Shown: positions 12,510-24,448 of the stretch, piece after piece
Numbering within the stretch: the stretch's first letter is position 1
Layout: the number at the start of each line of letters is the position of its first letter
NCBI GenBank assembly: GCA_949130495.1
Contig: OX422211.1
Span: 532,056,017 to 532,120,016 of the forward strand
Direction: 5' to 3'
DNA from: Sambucus nigra
Lineage: Eukaryota; Streptophyta; Magnoliopsida; Dipsacales; Adoxaceae
DNA length: 64,000 nt
Program-made: the position numbers and the translations under genes
Notes under the pieces: generated by a model
Databases searched by the model: none
What the model was told of the DNA's origin: nothing
Seen by the model: only the letters and a program-made list of their open reading frames with translations

Positions 12510-13700
12510 ATGCCTCTGAGACGAGCACCACGAGACAGAAATGCCCAGCCCGAGCAGCCAGTAGCTCAGGCTCAGGGAATGATGAACGCAATTGAGGTCG
12601 CCACTATAGTTGCTCAGGCGGTTAATGCAGCATCATCAGTGGTGCAGCAGGCCCCACCCCAGGTTCAAGCAGTAGCACTAGTGCCAACACGGCTTCCCAC
12701 GGCATGGGAAAGGGTTAGGGATGCCTTTCAGAAGGCACATCCTCCGGAGTTCTCGGACAATTCCTACATTGTCATCGCTAGCCAATGTAAGAAAGACATA
12801 TAGAAGCATCTACGCATGTATGAGTGATCAGACATTAAGAGATAGTTACTGGCTTCTTTCAAGCTAATAGGAGCAGCATTATAGTGGTGGGAGTCCACTA
12901 CCACCTTAAAGGAGAGGGACAGTATGCTGATTTAGACTTTTTGGGTGCAGTTCGACCGCAAATATTTCCCCTCCGTCGTGTAGACTGAGATGAGGTGAAA
13001 GTTACTGAATCTTAAGCAGGAAAGTATGATGATCTCAGAGTATGAGGAGTCCATGAGACTTCTCACTGTAGTTTCGGATGAGGCACCCACCGAGGAGAAG
13101 AAAATCTTGATGTTCATGGATGGGCTAACCTGGAGGATTCGTCAGCATCTCATAGGTAATTTGTAGTTGGGTACTTACACTGATGTACTTAACACCACTC
13201 TGTTGCATTGCTAGAATCATCGCTTCCACCAGTAGGGAAACAAGCGAGCGGGGAGTCTAGCCAGCAGGTTCGGATAGGAAGTAGTAGTGTTGATAGGGCA
13301 CTAGCAGCTCAGGGACAGGTTCGTCATGGTGAGCAGAGTTCCCACCACGGGGACCCTGTAAAGATATTTTAATCTGGTGATTCCAGGAAGGGATATGGGG
13401 GGTTTAGACAAGGCTTGCAGGGCCAGTCTAGTCAGCATAGCCAGCAGGGCCCACATCATTACAAGTAAGGCCAGTCAGGCTAGAAGCAGGGCCATCAGGG
13501 CCAATAGCATTATGAATAGGGCCAGTAGGGTCAATGGAAGGGTGGTAACGGCCATCAGGGACAAAGCAGAGGAAATTTTAGGGGCAGGTGTTTTAGTTGC
13601 GGTAAGAATGGCCATAGGCGCCAGGATTTCCCAGAGGGGGATAGAGCCCCACGGTAGCAGGGTGCGCATCAGGATCTGTATAGATCTCTCTTCCCAGCCG
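12510..13700 (+). pseudogene. Element B gag with zinc knuckle
   Basis: The start MPLRRAPRDRNAQPEQ lies 172 bases after the primer site. The gag core follows (RVRDAFQKAHPPEF, then pieces around IGAAL-WWEST, SEYEESMRLL and GLTWRIRQHLIG) but with stops at 12801 and many later positions. A Gly/Gln-rich linker with repeated 'ggccagtcag' words runs from 13420 to 13570. The zinc knuckle at 13589-13630 reads CFSCGKNGHRRQDF: the fourth ligand, normally Cys, is Phe. Such gag proteins form the retrotransposon particle in the cytoplasm. This copy cannot be translated. Confidence 0.9.
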
Positions 13701-14379
13701 TCCTTCTAGCACCACCTTAGATGGCAGCTTTACCAGCCATCCCAGCAGTCCCCATTTCGTAGGGGCAATTACAATATGGATGTGTTTATAACGTCCACCC
13801 ACCAGCAGCACCACAGGCACCACCCGCAGTTGAGGGTACGTTTCCTATCCATGGCACTATAGGGCGTGTCTTATTTGATACTAGGGTGTCACACTATTTT
13901 ATAGCCACTAGATTTGCACGGGCCACGGAGTTATTGAACACATCAGAGAGTATAGTGACATGTGTAAACTCACCATTGGGAAACGGGTCTTTAATTTTCT
14001 TTATATGCAGGGGAGTAGGTATAGAGATTGGTAGCTTGATTTTACTTGTAGACATGCTAGTTTTAGTATGCATGAGCATGACGCCATTATTGGCATGGAT
14101 TGGTTTGTTGCTTGTAGAGCCATGATCGATTGTTTCAGTAGGAGTATTATTTTTTCTATCCCAGGCCAGGAGATATTTCTGGTGGTGATGCCTCATCCCG
14201 AAGGAGGATCGTCCACCCATTTATATTACATAGAGGAGGAGACCTCTAAGGACATAGTGATCCCCCTAGACTCGATTTTGATTGTTTGCGAGGTTTTTTA
14301 TGTATTCCAGGAGATACCGGGAATACCTGCTAGCCGAGATATAGATTTTGTTATAGATTTGATGTCGAGCACTCGGTAG
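13701..14379 (+). pseudogene. Element B aspartic protease region
   Basis: VEGTFPIHGTIGRVLFDT at about 13830-13875 leads into the active-site motif DTRVSHYFIATRF, where family members have D-S/T-G-A-S. The Asp is kept but Gly is replaced by Arg. Further family segments follow in other frames: MDWFVACRAMIDCFSRSI (usual GMDWL...DC) near 14090-14145 and VCEVFYVFQEIPGIPASRDI near 14283-14340, the protease-RT linker. The defect is complementary to that of element A, which lost Asp and kept Gly. Confidence 0.85.
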
Positions 14380-15175
14380 ATATCCTGCGCACCATACAGT
14401 ATGGCTCCATCTAAGATGATAGAGTTGCGTGATTAGATTGAACAGGTGTTGGGACAAGGCTTTATCCGTAGGAGTACCTCACCCTGGGTTTCTCACGTAT
14501 TGTTTGTAAAAAAAAAAGATGATTCATTTAGGTTATGCATGGACTATTGAGAGTTGAACAAGGTCAAGATACGGGATAAGTATTTGTTGCCCTGAATCGA
14601 TGACTTGTTTGACCAGCTGAGGGGAGCTACATTCTTTTCGAAGATAGACTTGAGATTAGGATACCATCAACTACGGATTAGGGAGCAGGATGTGTCGAAG
14701 ACTTCTTTCTTTATGAGGTATGGGTCCTATGAGTTCAGGGTCATGCCGTTTGGGCTGACAAATGCTCCAGTCGTATTTATGGACTTGATAAATCGAGTGT
14801 TCAGAGAGTTCTTAGATCATTTTATCATTGTCTTCATAGATGACATCCTGATTTATTCACAGACTGAGGAGGAGCATGTTGAGCAGTTGAGATGGGTTCT
14901 TCAGACTCTACAAGAGCATCAGTTGTATGCCAAGTATGAGAAGCGCATTTTTTGGTTACGGGAGGTGAAGTTTCTGGGGCACGTTGTGTCAGAATTGGGG
15001 ATATCATTGGACCCGAGCAAAGTGTCAGCGGTGAGGGAGTGGGGACATCCCATGACACCGACAGAGGTGCGTAGCTTCTTAGGGTTAATCGGGTATTACA
15101 GGCGGTTCATATGTGGGTTCTCAAAAATTATGGGACCATTGATGAATTTGACACGCAAAGGGGTACCATTCATCT
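14380..15175 (+). pseudogene. Element B reverse transcriptase
   Basis: The frame shows [28 protein letters not shown], then from 14605 a 190-codon open stretch with [34 protein letters not shown], and the intact catalytic [29 protein letters not shown] and [14 protein letters not shown] follow. Early stops (TGA near 14548, CAG-to-TGA-like changes near 14596) break the N-terminal part, so the open stretch is only the palm and thumb and not a complete enzyme. RT copies element RNA using the Met tRNA primer. Confidence 0.95.
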
Positions 15176-15610
15176 AGGATGACAGTTGTCAGTTAGCTTT
15201 CGATGAGCTAAAGGATAAGTTTGACTTCGGCACCGGTTCTTGCTTTACCCAATCCAGAAGTGGAGTACCTAGTGTATAGTGATGCCTCTCTATAGGTACT
15301 TGGTGGAGTGCTTCAGCAGGAGGAGTAGGCTATTGCTTATTCCTCACGAGAGGAATTACCCCACCCACGACTTGGAGCTAGCAGCGATCGTGTTTGCCTT
15401 ACGAATTTGGAGACAATACTTGTTGGGGGAGAAATTCTTCCTTTTCACATATCACAAGTCACTACAATACTTGTTCACTCAGCGAGAGTTGAACATGCGT
15501 CGATACGGGTGGTTAGAGTTTGTGAAAGACTATCAGTTTTAGATACAGTATCATCCGAGGAAAGCTAACGTGGTTCACGATGCGTTAAGTCGTAGGCCGG
15601 TGAGTGAGGT
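15176..15610 (+). pseudogene. Element B RNase H
   Basis: After a stop at 15175 and frameshifts near 15220 and 15290, RNase H is recognisable: QLAFDELKDK, DASL at about 15280, then from 15333 [40 protein letters not shown] and ALSRRPVSEV at about 15570-15610. In the family the strand FTDHKSL carries a catalytic Asp. Here it reads FTYHKSL, so that Asp is Tyr. Confidence 0.88.
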
Positions 15611-16850
15611 AGCAAGTGTGGAACGCAAAGTGGAAAGAGTTGGGACACCATGACGCAGTGGTCTGATCCTTTATATCCGTTATGACGGTCACACCAGATA
15701 TTATTACGAGGGTGATCAAGGCACAAGCAGCTGATACGTTTTGTCAGGATCAGATTGTACAACTCCTAGTCGAGGATGCTGAGTCCTATTTAATAAGTTC
15801 AGATGGGGATTTGCGGTTTAATGGGAGATTGGTGGTCCCTAAGGGAGAAGATTTATGTCATCCAGTGATGATGCAGTCGCATGGGTCCAGATTTGCGGTA
15901 CATCCCAGAGGGGATAAAATGTACCAAGATATGAGGTGGCAGTACTGGTGGAGTGGTATAAAGAAGGACATTACGAAGTTCATGTCCAAGTGTGCCACCT
16001 GTCAGCTGGTAAAGGTGGACCACCGGAGATCTTCAGGATTTCTTCAGCCACTGGAGATAACTATGTGGAAATGGGAGAGCATTTCCATGGATTTCATCAC
16101 CGGGCTGCCTACATCACAGCGGGGTCATGATTCTATTTGGGTAGTGGTGGATCGTTTGACCAAAGTAGCGCATTTTCTTCCAGTATGGACAGACTACACC
16201 AGTGGATAGTATGCCTAGTTATTTATTGCTGAGATAGTGAGGTTGCATGGGGTGCCCCTGGATATCGTGTCTGATAGAGACAATATCTTTATGTCGCGCT
16301 TCTGGGAGAGCTTTCAGGAAGCTATGGGTACCGAGCTACAGTTGAGTATGGCGTATCACCCACAGATAGATGGGCAGCGGAACGTACTAATCAGATGTTA
16401 TAGGATATGATGCGCATGTGTGTGCTTGATTTTGGAGGAGGATGGGAGCAGTACCTTCCTCTGGTAGAGTTCGCTTATAATAACTCCTACCAGTTTACGA
16501 TTGACATGGCCCCTTTCGAGGCATTGTTAGCAAAACTTATCGTTCTCACACTTATTGGCTAGAGGTGGGGGACAACAAGATACTTAGGCCAAAGGTGATT
16601 CAGGATACGTCAACTAGAATTGAGTTAATCAGGAGTCGCATTCGGGTAGCTCAGGACAGGTAGAAAAGCTAAGTCGATGCAAACCAGTCTTTCAGGGAGT
16701 TTGATGTGGGAGACCAAGTACTACTGCGAGTATCTCCTATGAAGGGAGTAATGAGGTTCGGGAAGAAAGTGAAATTAGCTCCGAGGTATGTAGGACCATT
16801 TCACATTATCGAGAGGATTGGACCAATGGAATACAGACTTGGGTTACTGT
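15611..16850 (+). pseudogene. Element B integrase (zinc domain and DDE core)
   Basis: From 15682 the frame has the HHCC zinc-binding part (HGSRFAVHPRGDKMYQDM, then SKCATCQLVK), followed by the catalytic core: SISMDFITGLP (first Asp), DSIWVVVDRLTKVAHFLP, then after a stop at 16207 GVPLDIVSDRDNIF (second Asp) and MAYHPQIDGQ. Next to the last motif a one-base loss near 16380 shifts the frame. The expected Glu-containing sequence ERTNQ is readable in the next frame. Later pieces (DVGDQVLL-like, KLAPRYVGPF-like) run to the chromodomain. Integrase inserts the cDNA into chromatin. Confidence 0.92.
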
Positions 16851-17171
16851 AGCATTTGCACCGTATTCATGATGTGTTCCACATTTTATCGTTAAGGCGG
16901 TACCTTCGGGATGATTTGGCACATACTCATATTGCGATAGATGAGATTGATTTGAAGCCTGACAGTTCTTATGAGGAAAGACCAGTGGCTATCCTAGACC
17001 ATAGCGAGAGGAAATTGAGGTCGAAGGTAGTCCCACTTGTACGAGTTCTGTGGGAGCATCATAATGTAGTGGAGTCCACGTGGGAGCGCGAGGCAGATAT
17101 ACGCGAAAAGTATCCGGAATTTCTTTTACCAGGAATGCTTTATTTTTTGAATTTTGGGACAAAATTCTGTT
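16851..17171 (+). pseudogene. Element B C-terminal chromodomain region
   Basis: The open frame from 16856 has HRIHDVFHILSLRRYL (usual IHPVFHVSMLRKY), YEERPVAILDHSERKLRSK, then VPLVRVLWEHHNVVESTWER and EADIREKYPEFL. The W-x-H-H and TWE residues form the end of the chromodomain typical of chromovirus integrases, which directs insertion by binding histone marks. It lies directly upstream of the polypurine tract. Confidence 0.88.
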
Positions 17172-17186
17172 ATTACGGAGGAAGTA
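17172..17186 (+). promoter_or_regulatory. Element B polypurine tract
   Basis: The purine-rich 'acggaggaagta' abuts the 3' LTR start, the normal place for the plus-strand primer. Confidence 0.8.
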
Positions 17187-19510
17187 TGTAATACCCCGTA
17201 TTTTATGGCATTTAATTATGGGATTAATTACATTAAATTAGGATAAATTAATTAATATTAATTCGGATTTTAAAATAAATATTTACTAGCATGGCAAGAG
17301 TTAGTAATTATTGATAAGAATAATGTTAAATATTACTAGATGAATAAATTAATATATGAGATTAAATTTGTTAAAATTGTCGCGAGTGAATAATACGAAA
17401 ATCATAGAAATTAAATCGGGACGCGCATGTGTCGTGTCAGGACTAAATTAATGGAATAAAAAGAAAATAAATTATGCATCGCCCGTATGGTCATTTCGAG
17501 TGCGTCAATGTGTTCGAAAAGGTCGAGATAGTCAGAAAAGTGTACCCAGGGGTTTAGTTTGGGTCTTGGGACGTTTTTAGGCCTAACCGATAACCCAGGA
17601 GAGCATTTTGGTAATTTTCCATTTTTGGCCTTAATTAATGACGAAAATAGTGAGTTTATATCTATGTGAAGAGAGAGTCCTCGAGGGTGAGAAACTGTAG
17701 AGTTGCAAAGGGGATAAGGAAGGGAAAAGAGAGAAAGGTTCCAAGGGAGAGAACCACCTACCCAACACCAACACCAATTCCACCACCAACGCATAGATCG
17801 GGGAACGAGGAACGAAACCATACATATCATCATCAAGGATTCAGACTTCCATTTCTAAGGCAAGTGTCTAACTTGTTGTCATTTAGTTGATATCACCTCC
17901 TTGCTAGTGTAGGAGAAGATTATTTATGTTTCCATGAAAATTAAATGATGTCTGGGAAAATTATGTTGAATTTCAAAATAAAAATCATGTTAGGATGACT
18001 CCCTTATTGTATGTAGATTGGTGAACATGAAATTGGATGCCCAATAGAGATAGGAATCTGAATATCAATGGAATTCTAGTGAAATAAAACAAACTAGGGT
18101 TAAAGGATAGATTCTTGAATTAATTCATTTGATGATGATTCTTGATGAATTAATGAAAGTTTTGTGTTCGAAAGCATCTATAAGTGTTTATATAATGTTC
18201 TTAATGTTTGGTTGGGAGTTTGGGACTTGTTGATGGCGATTTGGAGAAGTTAAATGGAAGAAACCCATAAGTTGGATATGCAGATTTCTGGGCGATAACT
18301 GCTTGATCGATCGATCGACTCGTCTGGGAAAATGGAAACTTTTCATTTTTGTTATGTAATCCAATCCCGATGTGTAATGAACTTTGGACATAATTTAAAC
18401 ATCTTAATGGGACATAAAAAGGACCTATAGGGTATAGGTAGGGTCCGGGTAAGACGAGTTCATATGAGATTTAACCGTGGGGTTTCGGTAATATAAATGG
18501 AGTGGGAAACCGTGCGTACATTAAATATGTCTTGTGAGAATTAAGAAAGACTTAGACCAGTAGAGTAGTGAGGGTACACCTACTGATTTTATATTTATCG
18601 AGTGGATACACTTTGAGAGTCGAGGAGTACTTATAAGTAGAACTCGGGTGTATTATGAATATATTATGGGTCGTGGTCATACCTAGCTAAATAATGTGAA
18701 TATATGTATGGGTTCATGTATATATATAATATGGTATATTTGTGTGTAATCATAACCACACTACTTGCTATCATGAAGGTTCTGCACCAGGACAGTCTTA
18801 TATCGATTGGACCTTTATGGGGGATATTGACTTGTACCCTAGAACATAGCATCCTTAGTACAGGCTATTCGAGAATGATAGTCAGACAGTCTTAAGAGAC
18901 GTGAGGATATGTACTGGCCTCTTAGTGACTTGGAACTATGCTTCGCCTCTAATATATATGTTTTATGTTAATACGGTTCGAGAGTGGATCCGAACTAGTA
19001 TTCCCTTTTATTGTACGAGAGGTACAGGGATTCGATAGCAGAGTATGCCCGCACCATAGATTTATGTGGGGTTCTCTATTATATATATATATATTGTGTG
19101 TGATAAATATATGTACCGGTGATTCTTATACTGCGCATATAAGTATATAAAATTGAATAAGTACTCCTAAATAAATTAAGTGCATGTAATCCCAGTGTTG
19201 AGTTATATTTAACTGACTTGATTAATTCATCGAAAAGTTATCTTAAATAAATCATAGACATACGGTCACATGAATCAAAAATTGAAGGGAGGAGAATTTG
19301 GTTACACTAGTGCTTTGAGTTAATCTTATGAGTCATTATAGTAGTACGTTAGGCGTTCACACTAGTTGAGAGGTGAGAATTCTCAAGTGAGTGTCGAGTT
19401 ACTAACATGGTTGTAATATCAATTAGTAAGCATCTTAAATACTTGCTAAACTATTCTAAGGTTGTTTTACACTCGGGCTCTCACCCGTTTCCTGTTATCT
19501 TTTCTTCCTC

Positions 19511-19570
<60 letters not shown>

Positions 19571-20106
19571 TACAGGTGCCCAGACACAGGGGCATCAGGC
19601 CTAGATCTGTGGACCATTGATGTTTTGCAGCTATCGTGGAAGTTGCAGGTCCTTGCAGTAGACAACTCTATTTCTTGATTTTTCAGTCTTCTATCTAGTT
19701 ATTCTGAGAGGGCATGTGTCGCCCATTTCCATATTTCATTTTAGTTCAGAGAGAGACTTTTACTCTCTATCATTTCAGGATTTTCTATTGTTGGGATTGT
19801 TTTATTGATATCCTTGTCCTGCGATTGGGATTTATTATTTGGATTTTTTAATCCAGCTTGGTTATTTCATTTTGATGGTTTGGTTTAATATTATTAATTG
19901 TGTTCATGAAAATGATTTCATATTAAATCATAACTATAAGTCATAATTTATAAAATCAAATGTTTTGACACTTAGCTTAATTAATTATTAGGTGATTAAT
20001 AAAAAAATCATTTTCGATAGTGATGCTAAGAATGAACCAACCGGACACTTTGATTTAATTTAATAAAGGACTGATCACCCGGTATTTAATTAGGCGGGTT
20101 GTCACA
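17187..20106 (+). repeat. Element B 3' LTR, about 2.92 kb
   Basis: It starts TGTAATACCCCGTATTTTAT and ends TTGTCACA, followed by the target duplication tgcca. Compared with the 5' LTR it has a small insertion near its start (after 'tatgg'), only one ATCGATCG run (18304-18321) where the 5' LTR has three, and a TG instead of a TA array. Confidence 0.95.
19512..19566. repeat. TG microsatellite in element B 3' LTR
   Basis: About 27 TG units ending in 'tgtatatta', at the position that holds a TA array in the 5' LTR. Confidence 0.95.
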
Positions 20107-20111
20107 TGCCA

Positions 20112-21733
20112 CTTTAAAATTTGATTGAATTAATTCTGGGATTTAAATTGAAATTAATTTTTTCAATAATGATTTCAAGATTTAAAAAATGAATTTAACT
20201 TCCACTCACTAGTTTTAGTCTTATAGTTTTAATTGGAATAATTTTCAAGGACTGAAAATGTTAGTGGACATTGTTCTAACGTAAGAGGATAATAAACTTA
20301 TATAACCTACGATTTCCATTAATTTTTTAAAATTTTGATGTGATTAACTCCTCGCATCAGCTTTTTCTGGCCCCCCGGCGGATGGTATTAATCTTGGAAT
20401 CATGGTATTTTAAAATTTGGTAATTCTTTTGAATTAAATATTATGTATCTGATCCCCCAATAGGGGAAGTTCTATATATACACTATTAATTTTAAAGAAT
20501 GTACCGATGTCAATTTTTAAACACTGATGTCGGTTGATGATGCTCAAGTAAGAATTATGTTCTTAAAATAATTGTCATCATTGGTTGAACAAGGGATTCG
20601 TTGGATTAAATATGATGGGAAAACCCGAATTCATTTCGTAATCCGGGAGTGAGCATCAGCGGAAGCCAAATTATGGTGCTAGTTATTAAGAAGGGATTTA
20701 ATTTTTTCTTGAAATGGCGGTGGAAGTATATGACTAAGTGTCAGTTGCAACGGTTTTTGTTTAATAAATGTTTATTATTGATGTCTAAAAATGGATTGAT
20801 TCTAATTTTATGATCACTGATAAATATAATATAAATTACTCAAACCACACACACAAGAGACAAAGATTTTAGAGTAGTTCAACTATAAAATAGGCTACGT
20901 CCACTGTTGTTGTTATTCAGTAAGGTTTACATTAGCTCAGTATGGTGTGCATATGAGTGATTCGAGTTGTCCCTTGAGCTAAGGGATTAATTTGTATTTA
21001 TAGAGATGCAAAACCCTACAGATGAAACACCTTTATATTTCTAGGCGTTTACATCTGTGTACGATAAGTAAACTCTTGGAATTCATAGATGGTCGATATC
21101 CCATCTGAGTAACTATTGATGTTCCCATTTGTTGGCCTTCTAGAGTTGGTCGGCCTTCTAGTCGACCAAGTGTTTCTGAGGATAATCAAGTAAGTTGGTC
21201 GAACACGTTGGATGACAAGTGTGCATTCATTGCTCCACATAGGAGTATACTTTTTATAAAAACGCCCAATGCTCTATGATTGATGCTTGTATGAAAGTAT
21301 GGAGTATTTAGCCCGGGAAGTTGCTCGGCGTATTATTTTAGTGTCTGGTCGACAGTTTACTTCCCACACTTGTACAAAAATTTGCTGGCACTGTTAGATG
21401 TTGGAATTTTTGTGATTAATTCGAACTTTTTTGAACCGCCAAAGGTCACATTTGTCTTTTGACACTTCGAAAAGCATGCAACCGATGGTAGTTATATGGT
21501 TCATTCCATTAATCATTTCTTCCCATTTCTCGAGGCAACCTATAAATTGGTACGAAGTTTTCCCTCTTTATTTTTATCTCAAATCTTCTGAACTTTAGCT
21601 ATCTCGTTGATTTTGAGTTTTTCTCAGTGCAATCGTTTGCTACCCTTTTTCTTTAGTTCTTGCTGAATCCTTAGATCCTTGTAAACTTTCCTTCCGTTTA
21701 TCTTTGTTTTGTCATATTTTCTTCTTTTTCACC
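20112..21733. other. Spacer and probable upstream region of the next gene
   Basis: 20112-20840 is the right half of the locus split by element B, with a diverged copy (20330-20480) of sequence at 8880-9100. 21124-21215 holds inverted GGTCGACC-type words. A TATA-like 'cctataaattgg' lies near 21539 and a pyrimidine-rich leader runs to the ATG at 21734. No open frame here looks like a protein. Confidence 0.45.
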
Positions 21734-24257
21734 ATGGTTCACATCGTTGATGAGAACTCTTTAGATGAATTTAGAGAAAAAAGAAAAGAAAATCCCCTCT
21801 TGGGGGGACTTAGAGATACCCAGGGGTCCCATTGATGCTTATTCTGTTTCTGAGGGTCGCCGAATCCCAACTCCATTCATATAGGAGTGTGGTATAACCT
21901 TTCCACCGAATCCCCTTTTTCTTTAATTTTTCCAATATTTTGACATAGGTCCTGCTATGGTAGCCCCCAATACTCAAAGAGTTATAAACGGGGTTCATAG
22001 GTTAAATGAACTTTATGGGACCCATATTAGGGTTTTAAAGTTGATGTTTTTCTACAAGTGGGTCACTGTTGGAGAGAGAACTTACTACTTAAAGACTAGG
22101 CAAGCCAATAGGGCTTTAGTTGTAAATATTTGTGATTCCAATAAGGATTATTAGGATTATGATCTTATTATCAAAAATTGGCAATATGCTCCCCTTCCCA
22201 CAGGGGTAACTTATACTGGTCGCAAATGTCCCCAATTAGGGCGTGGCAAAGGTTATCACTCCATTAATTGTTTTTCCTCATTTGATTTGTGTTTCTCATG
22301 TATACTGACTAGCATTGTCATTTCTTCTTGATGCAGAGGAAAGTAAGAATAAGTGCCCCAAGGAAGGGAAATTAACGGGCTTGAAACAGAAATTTGGAGA
22401 CCCAAGGTTGCATCATTATTGCTGGAGTATAAAAGCCCCACCACCTCATTTGTTTCCTGACCTACAGTTGATCTGCCCTCAATTGCCATCAACCTTGAGG
22501 AGGATCCAATGCTCACCTCTTCAGCTACAGAATCTGTAGGTGCTGAAGTTATTCCAGGAGTAACTTCTTCCTCATTTGAGTCCTTGAATGTTTATGAAAT
22601 TCTTCTTTCTCCTTCTGTAGATATGACTACAAGAAAGATTCGCAATTTGATGGTTGGTTCCCTATCTCCTTCTCCCAAAGCTGTTGATATTGGCAAGAAC
22701 AAGTCTAAGGCCAATGACAAGAGGCATATTGTTTATGATGAGACTCAAGTCGAGGAGCATCAGTTTAAGAGGATAAAGAGAGGTTTGCTAATCCAACAAA
22801 ATAGGTCCCAAAAACACAAGTCGAGCAGCAGGCATTAGCTGTCAAGAAAACCACCAGCCAATAGAAGTTGGTGAAGAAAATTCAGGCTAACCTGGACATT
22901 AGGTCAGCCTCTGTTGTTATTAACCTTGGTTTATCCAGGGGTTTGATCAAGTCAGGAACCCTTCCACTTAGGCCTGTCAATGGATCGGATTTTATCCGAA
23001 TTCGAATCCGAATCCAATCCATTTAAGCGGATATGGATCATGCCTAAAATCCGATTATTCGATTACCCGATTATTAAATGGAGCGGATTTTGATTCGTAT
23101 ACTCAGATCCGTTAATAATTCGATCCGATTAATATTTTTAATATATATATATATAATATTTTTAATTAATATATATTATATTTAATGATATTTTAAATAT
23201 ATATTATAGTAGTTCTTTATTTCATTATCTGTTATTTTGGAACATTTCCAAAATAAATTTACGAAATGAGAGTTGAAAATAAAAATGTTGCAAATCAAGT
23301 TTCACATAAATGGATAATCGAATAATCGGATCGGATTCGAATCCGTTTAACATAAACGGATATGAATTTGGATTTGTCTGTTCTGATCTAATTAATAAAC
23401 GGATTGTATCCGAATGCGTTTAACATAAATGGATATGAATTTGGATTTGCCTGATTCAGTTGGAATTCGATCCGTTTACAGACCTACTTCCACTGATCGG
23501 GCTACTTCAGCCCCCATGCCGAGGTACAGGCTCACTAAGAGAGCTTACCATAATTTGGCACTTGTAAGCTTCTTCTATTTTTTTATGCTTTTCTTTATAA
23601 TGATGAATTCATCTGATCCCTTACCTTATTTTCAGTTCCTAGTAGATTTTAACCAGATGATAGATAAGTATGACCAAATGCGTTCTTCTCCTAGAGAAGT
23701 TGAATAGGCATTTGAAGGTATGAAGAACTATTTAAAAGATTCCCGACGAGCTTTGAAAGCGAAGCAAAAGTCTTGGGAAGAAAAGTTAAGGAAGGCCAAT
23801 GACAGGACCAACATTGCTGAAGGCAAAATAAAGGGTGCCAAAGAGAGGGCTGAAGCAGCTAAAGGCAAGGTCAAAATTGCTGAGGAAAAGCTTGTAAAAG
23901 TTACCACCTAAGCCAAAAATGCTGAAGACAGTGATTGGTCTAACTTCTAAGGTGGTTTCTTTGAAGGCCAAAGGAAAGCTTGCCTTTGACAAAGGCTGGA
24001 AAGAGGCCATTTTTACTGCCTCTGGTCAAATTGAGTATGCTAAAAAGTTATCCTTTAAGGAAGGGTAGACTGAAGCCTTGAAGTTGGTCGGAATCGAAGA
24101 CAACTCTGAAATCTTTGCAAGGCATGATCCTGGTACCCCTCCTAATCTTGATGAGGATGGATCAGGAGAATCTTTTGTTATGCCTCCTGAGTCTTTAGTA
24201 ATGCCCAGCACCAGTGCCGAACTATTAGTTACTGGCCAAGACCAGGACAAGGTCTAA
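21734..24257 (+). pseudogene. Putative gypsy-type transposon gene (PF04195-like), intron-bearing
   Basis: From MVHIVDENSLDEF at 21734, two frames give the family-like order GVPIDAYSVSEG, ITFPPNPLF, then VINGVHRLNELYGTHIRVLK, MFFYKWVTVGERTYYLKTR and VVNICDSNKDY. This resembles the 'putative gypsy type transposon' domain associated with Tat-lineage extra ORFs. GT...AG intron-like gaps occur at about 22250-22331 and 23567-23635. The C-terminal part (23720-24257) is a Lys/Glu/Ala-rich probable coiled coil (EGKIKGAKERAEAAKGKVKI) with an acidic, Ser-rich tail. Several stops are present, and a hAT MITE at 22969-23486 splits the gene. The function of the family is unknown. Confidence 0.65.
22969..23486. 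mobile_element. Non-autonomous hAT-type element (MITE), 518 bp
   Basis: The left end TAGGCCTGTCAATGGATCGG and the right end (reverse complement TAGGTCTGTAAACGGATCGA) form imperfect terminal inverted repeats. A perfect 8-bp target duplication, cttccact, lies at 22961-22968 and 23487-23494. An 8-bp duplication and a TAGG-type end are hallmarks of the hAT superfamily. The interior is AT-rich and has many subterminal 'atccgaat/cggat' words in both orientations, as expected for transposase binding sites. There is no coding capacity. Confidence 0.92.
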
Positions 24258-24444
24258 CCAATTCATTTTTTATTTATTTTTGTCTTATCCTTCTTGATAA
24301 TGTAATAACTTTTGTACTGCAACTATTAATTAATGAAATAACAACTTTTTGTCTCCACCTTTTGTGCTTTTGAATGATCTTAACTTCTTGTTGAACTACA
24401 TTATTTAATTCTTGTGTTGTTTGATGTCCTGGATTTGTTCCACA

Positions 24445-24448
<4 letters not shown>

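Larger units (their letters stand above)
9374..20106 (+). mobile_element. Element B: full-length Tekay/Del-like chromovirus
   Basis: Two LTRs of about 2.9 kb in direct orientation flank a 4.86 kb interior with primer site, gag, protease, RT, RNase H, integrase and chromodomain, in that order, then a polypurine tract. A 5-bp target duplication, tgcca, is present at 9369-9373 and 20107-20111, so the ends are certain. The chromodomain at the end of integrase together with the very long LTRs fits the Tekay/Del clade. Sister LTRs are clearly diverged (point changes, small indels, different microsatellites), and gag-pol has many stops and frameshifts, so the insertion is old and inactive. Confidence 0.95.

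Noticed and set aside
14605..15177. A 190-codon open RT frame that could be taken for an active gene
   Set aside because: It lacks the N-terminal RT part, which lies upstream behind in-frame stops, and is followed by a stop and frameshifts in RNase H and integrase. It is a fragment of a decayed polyprotein.
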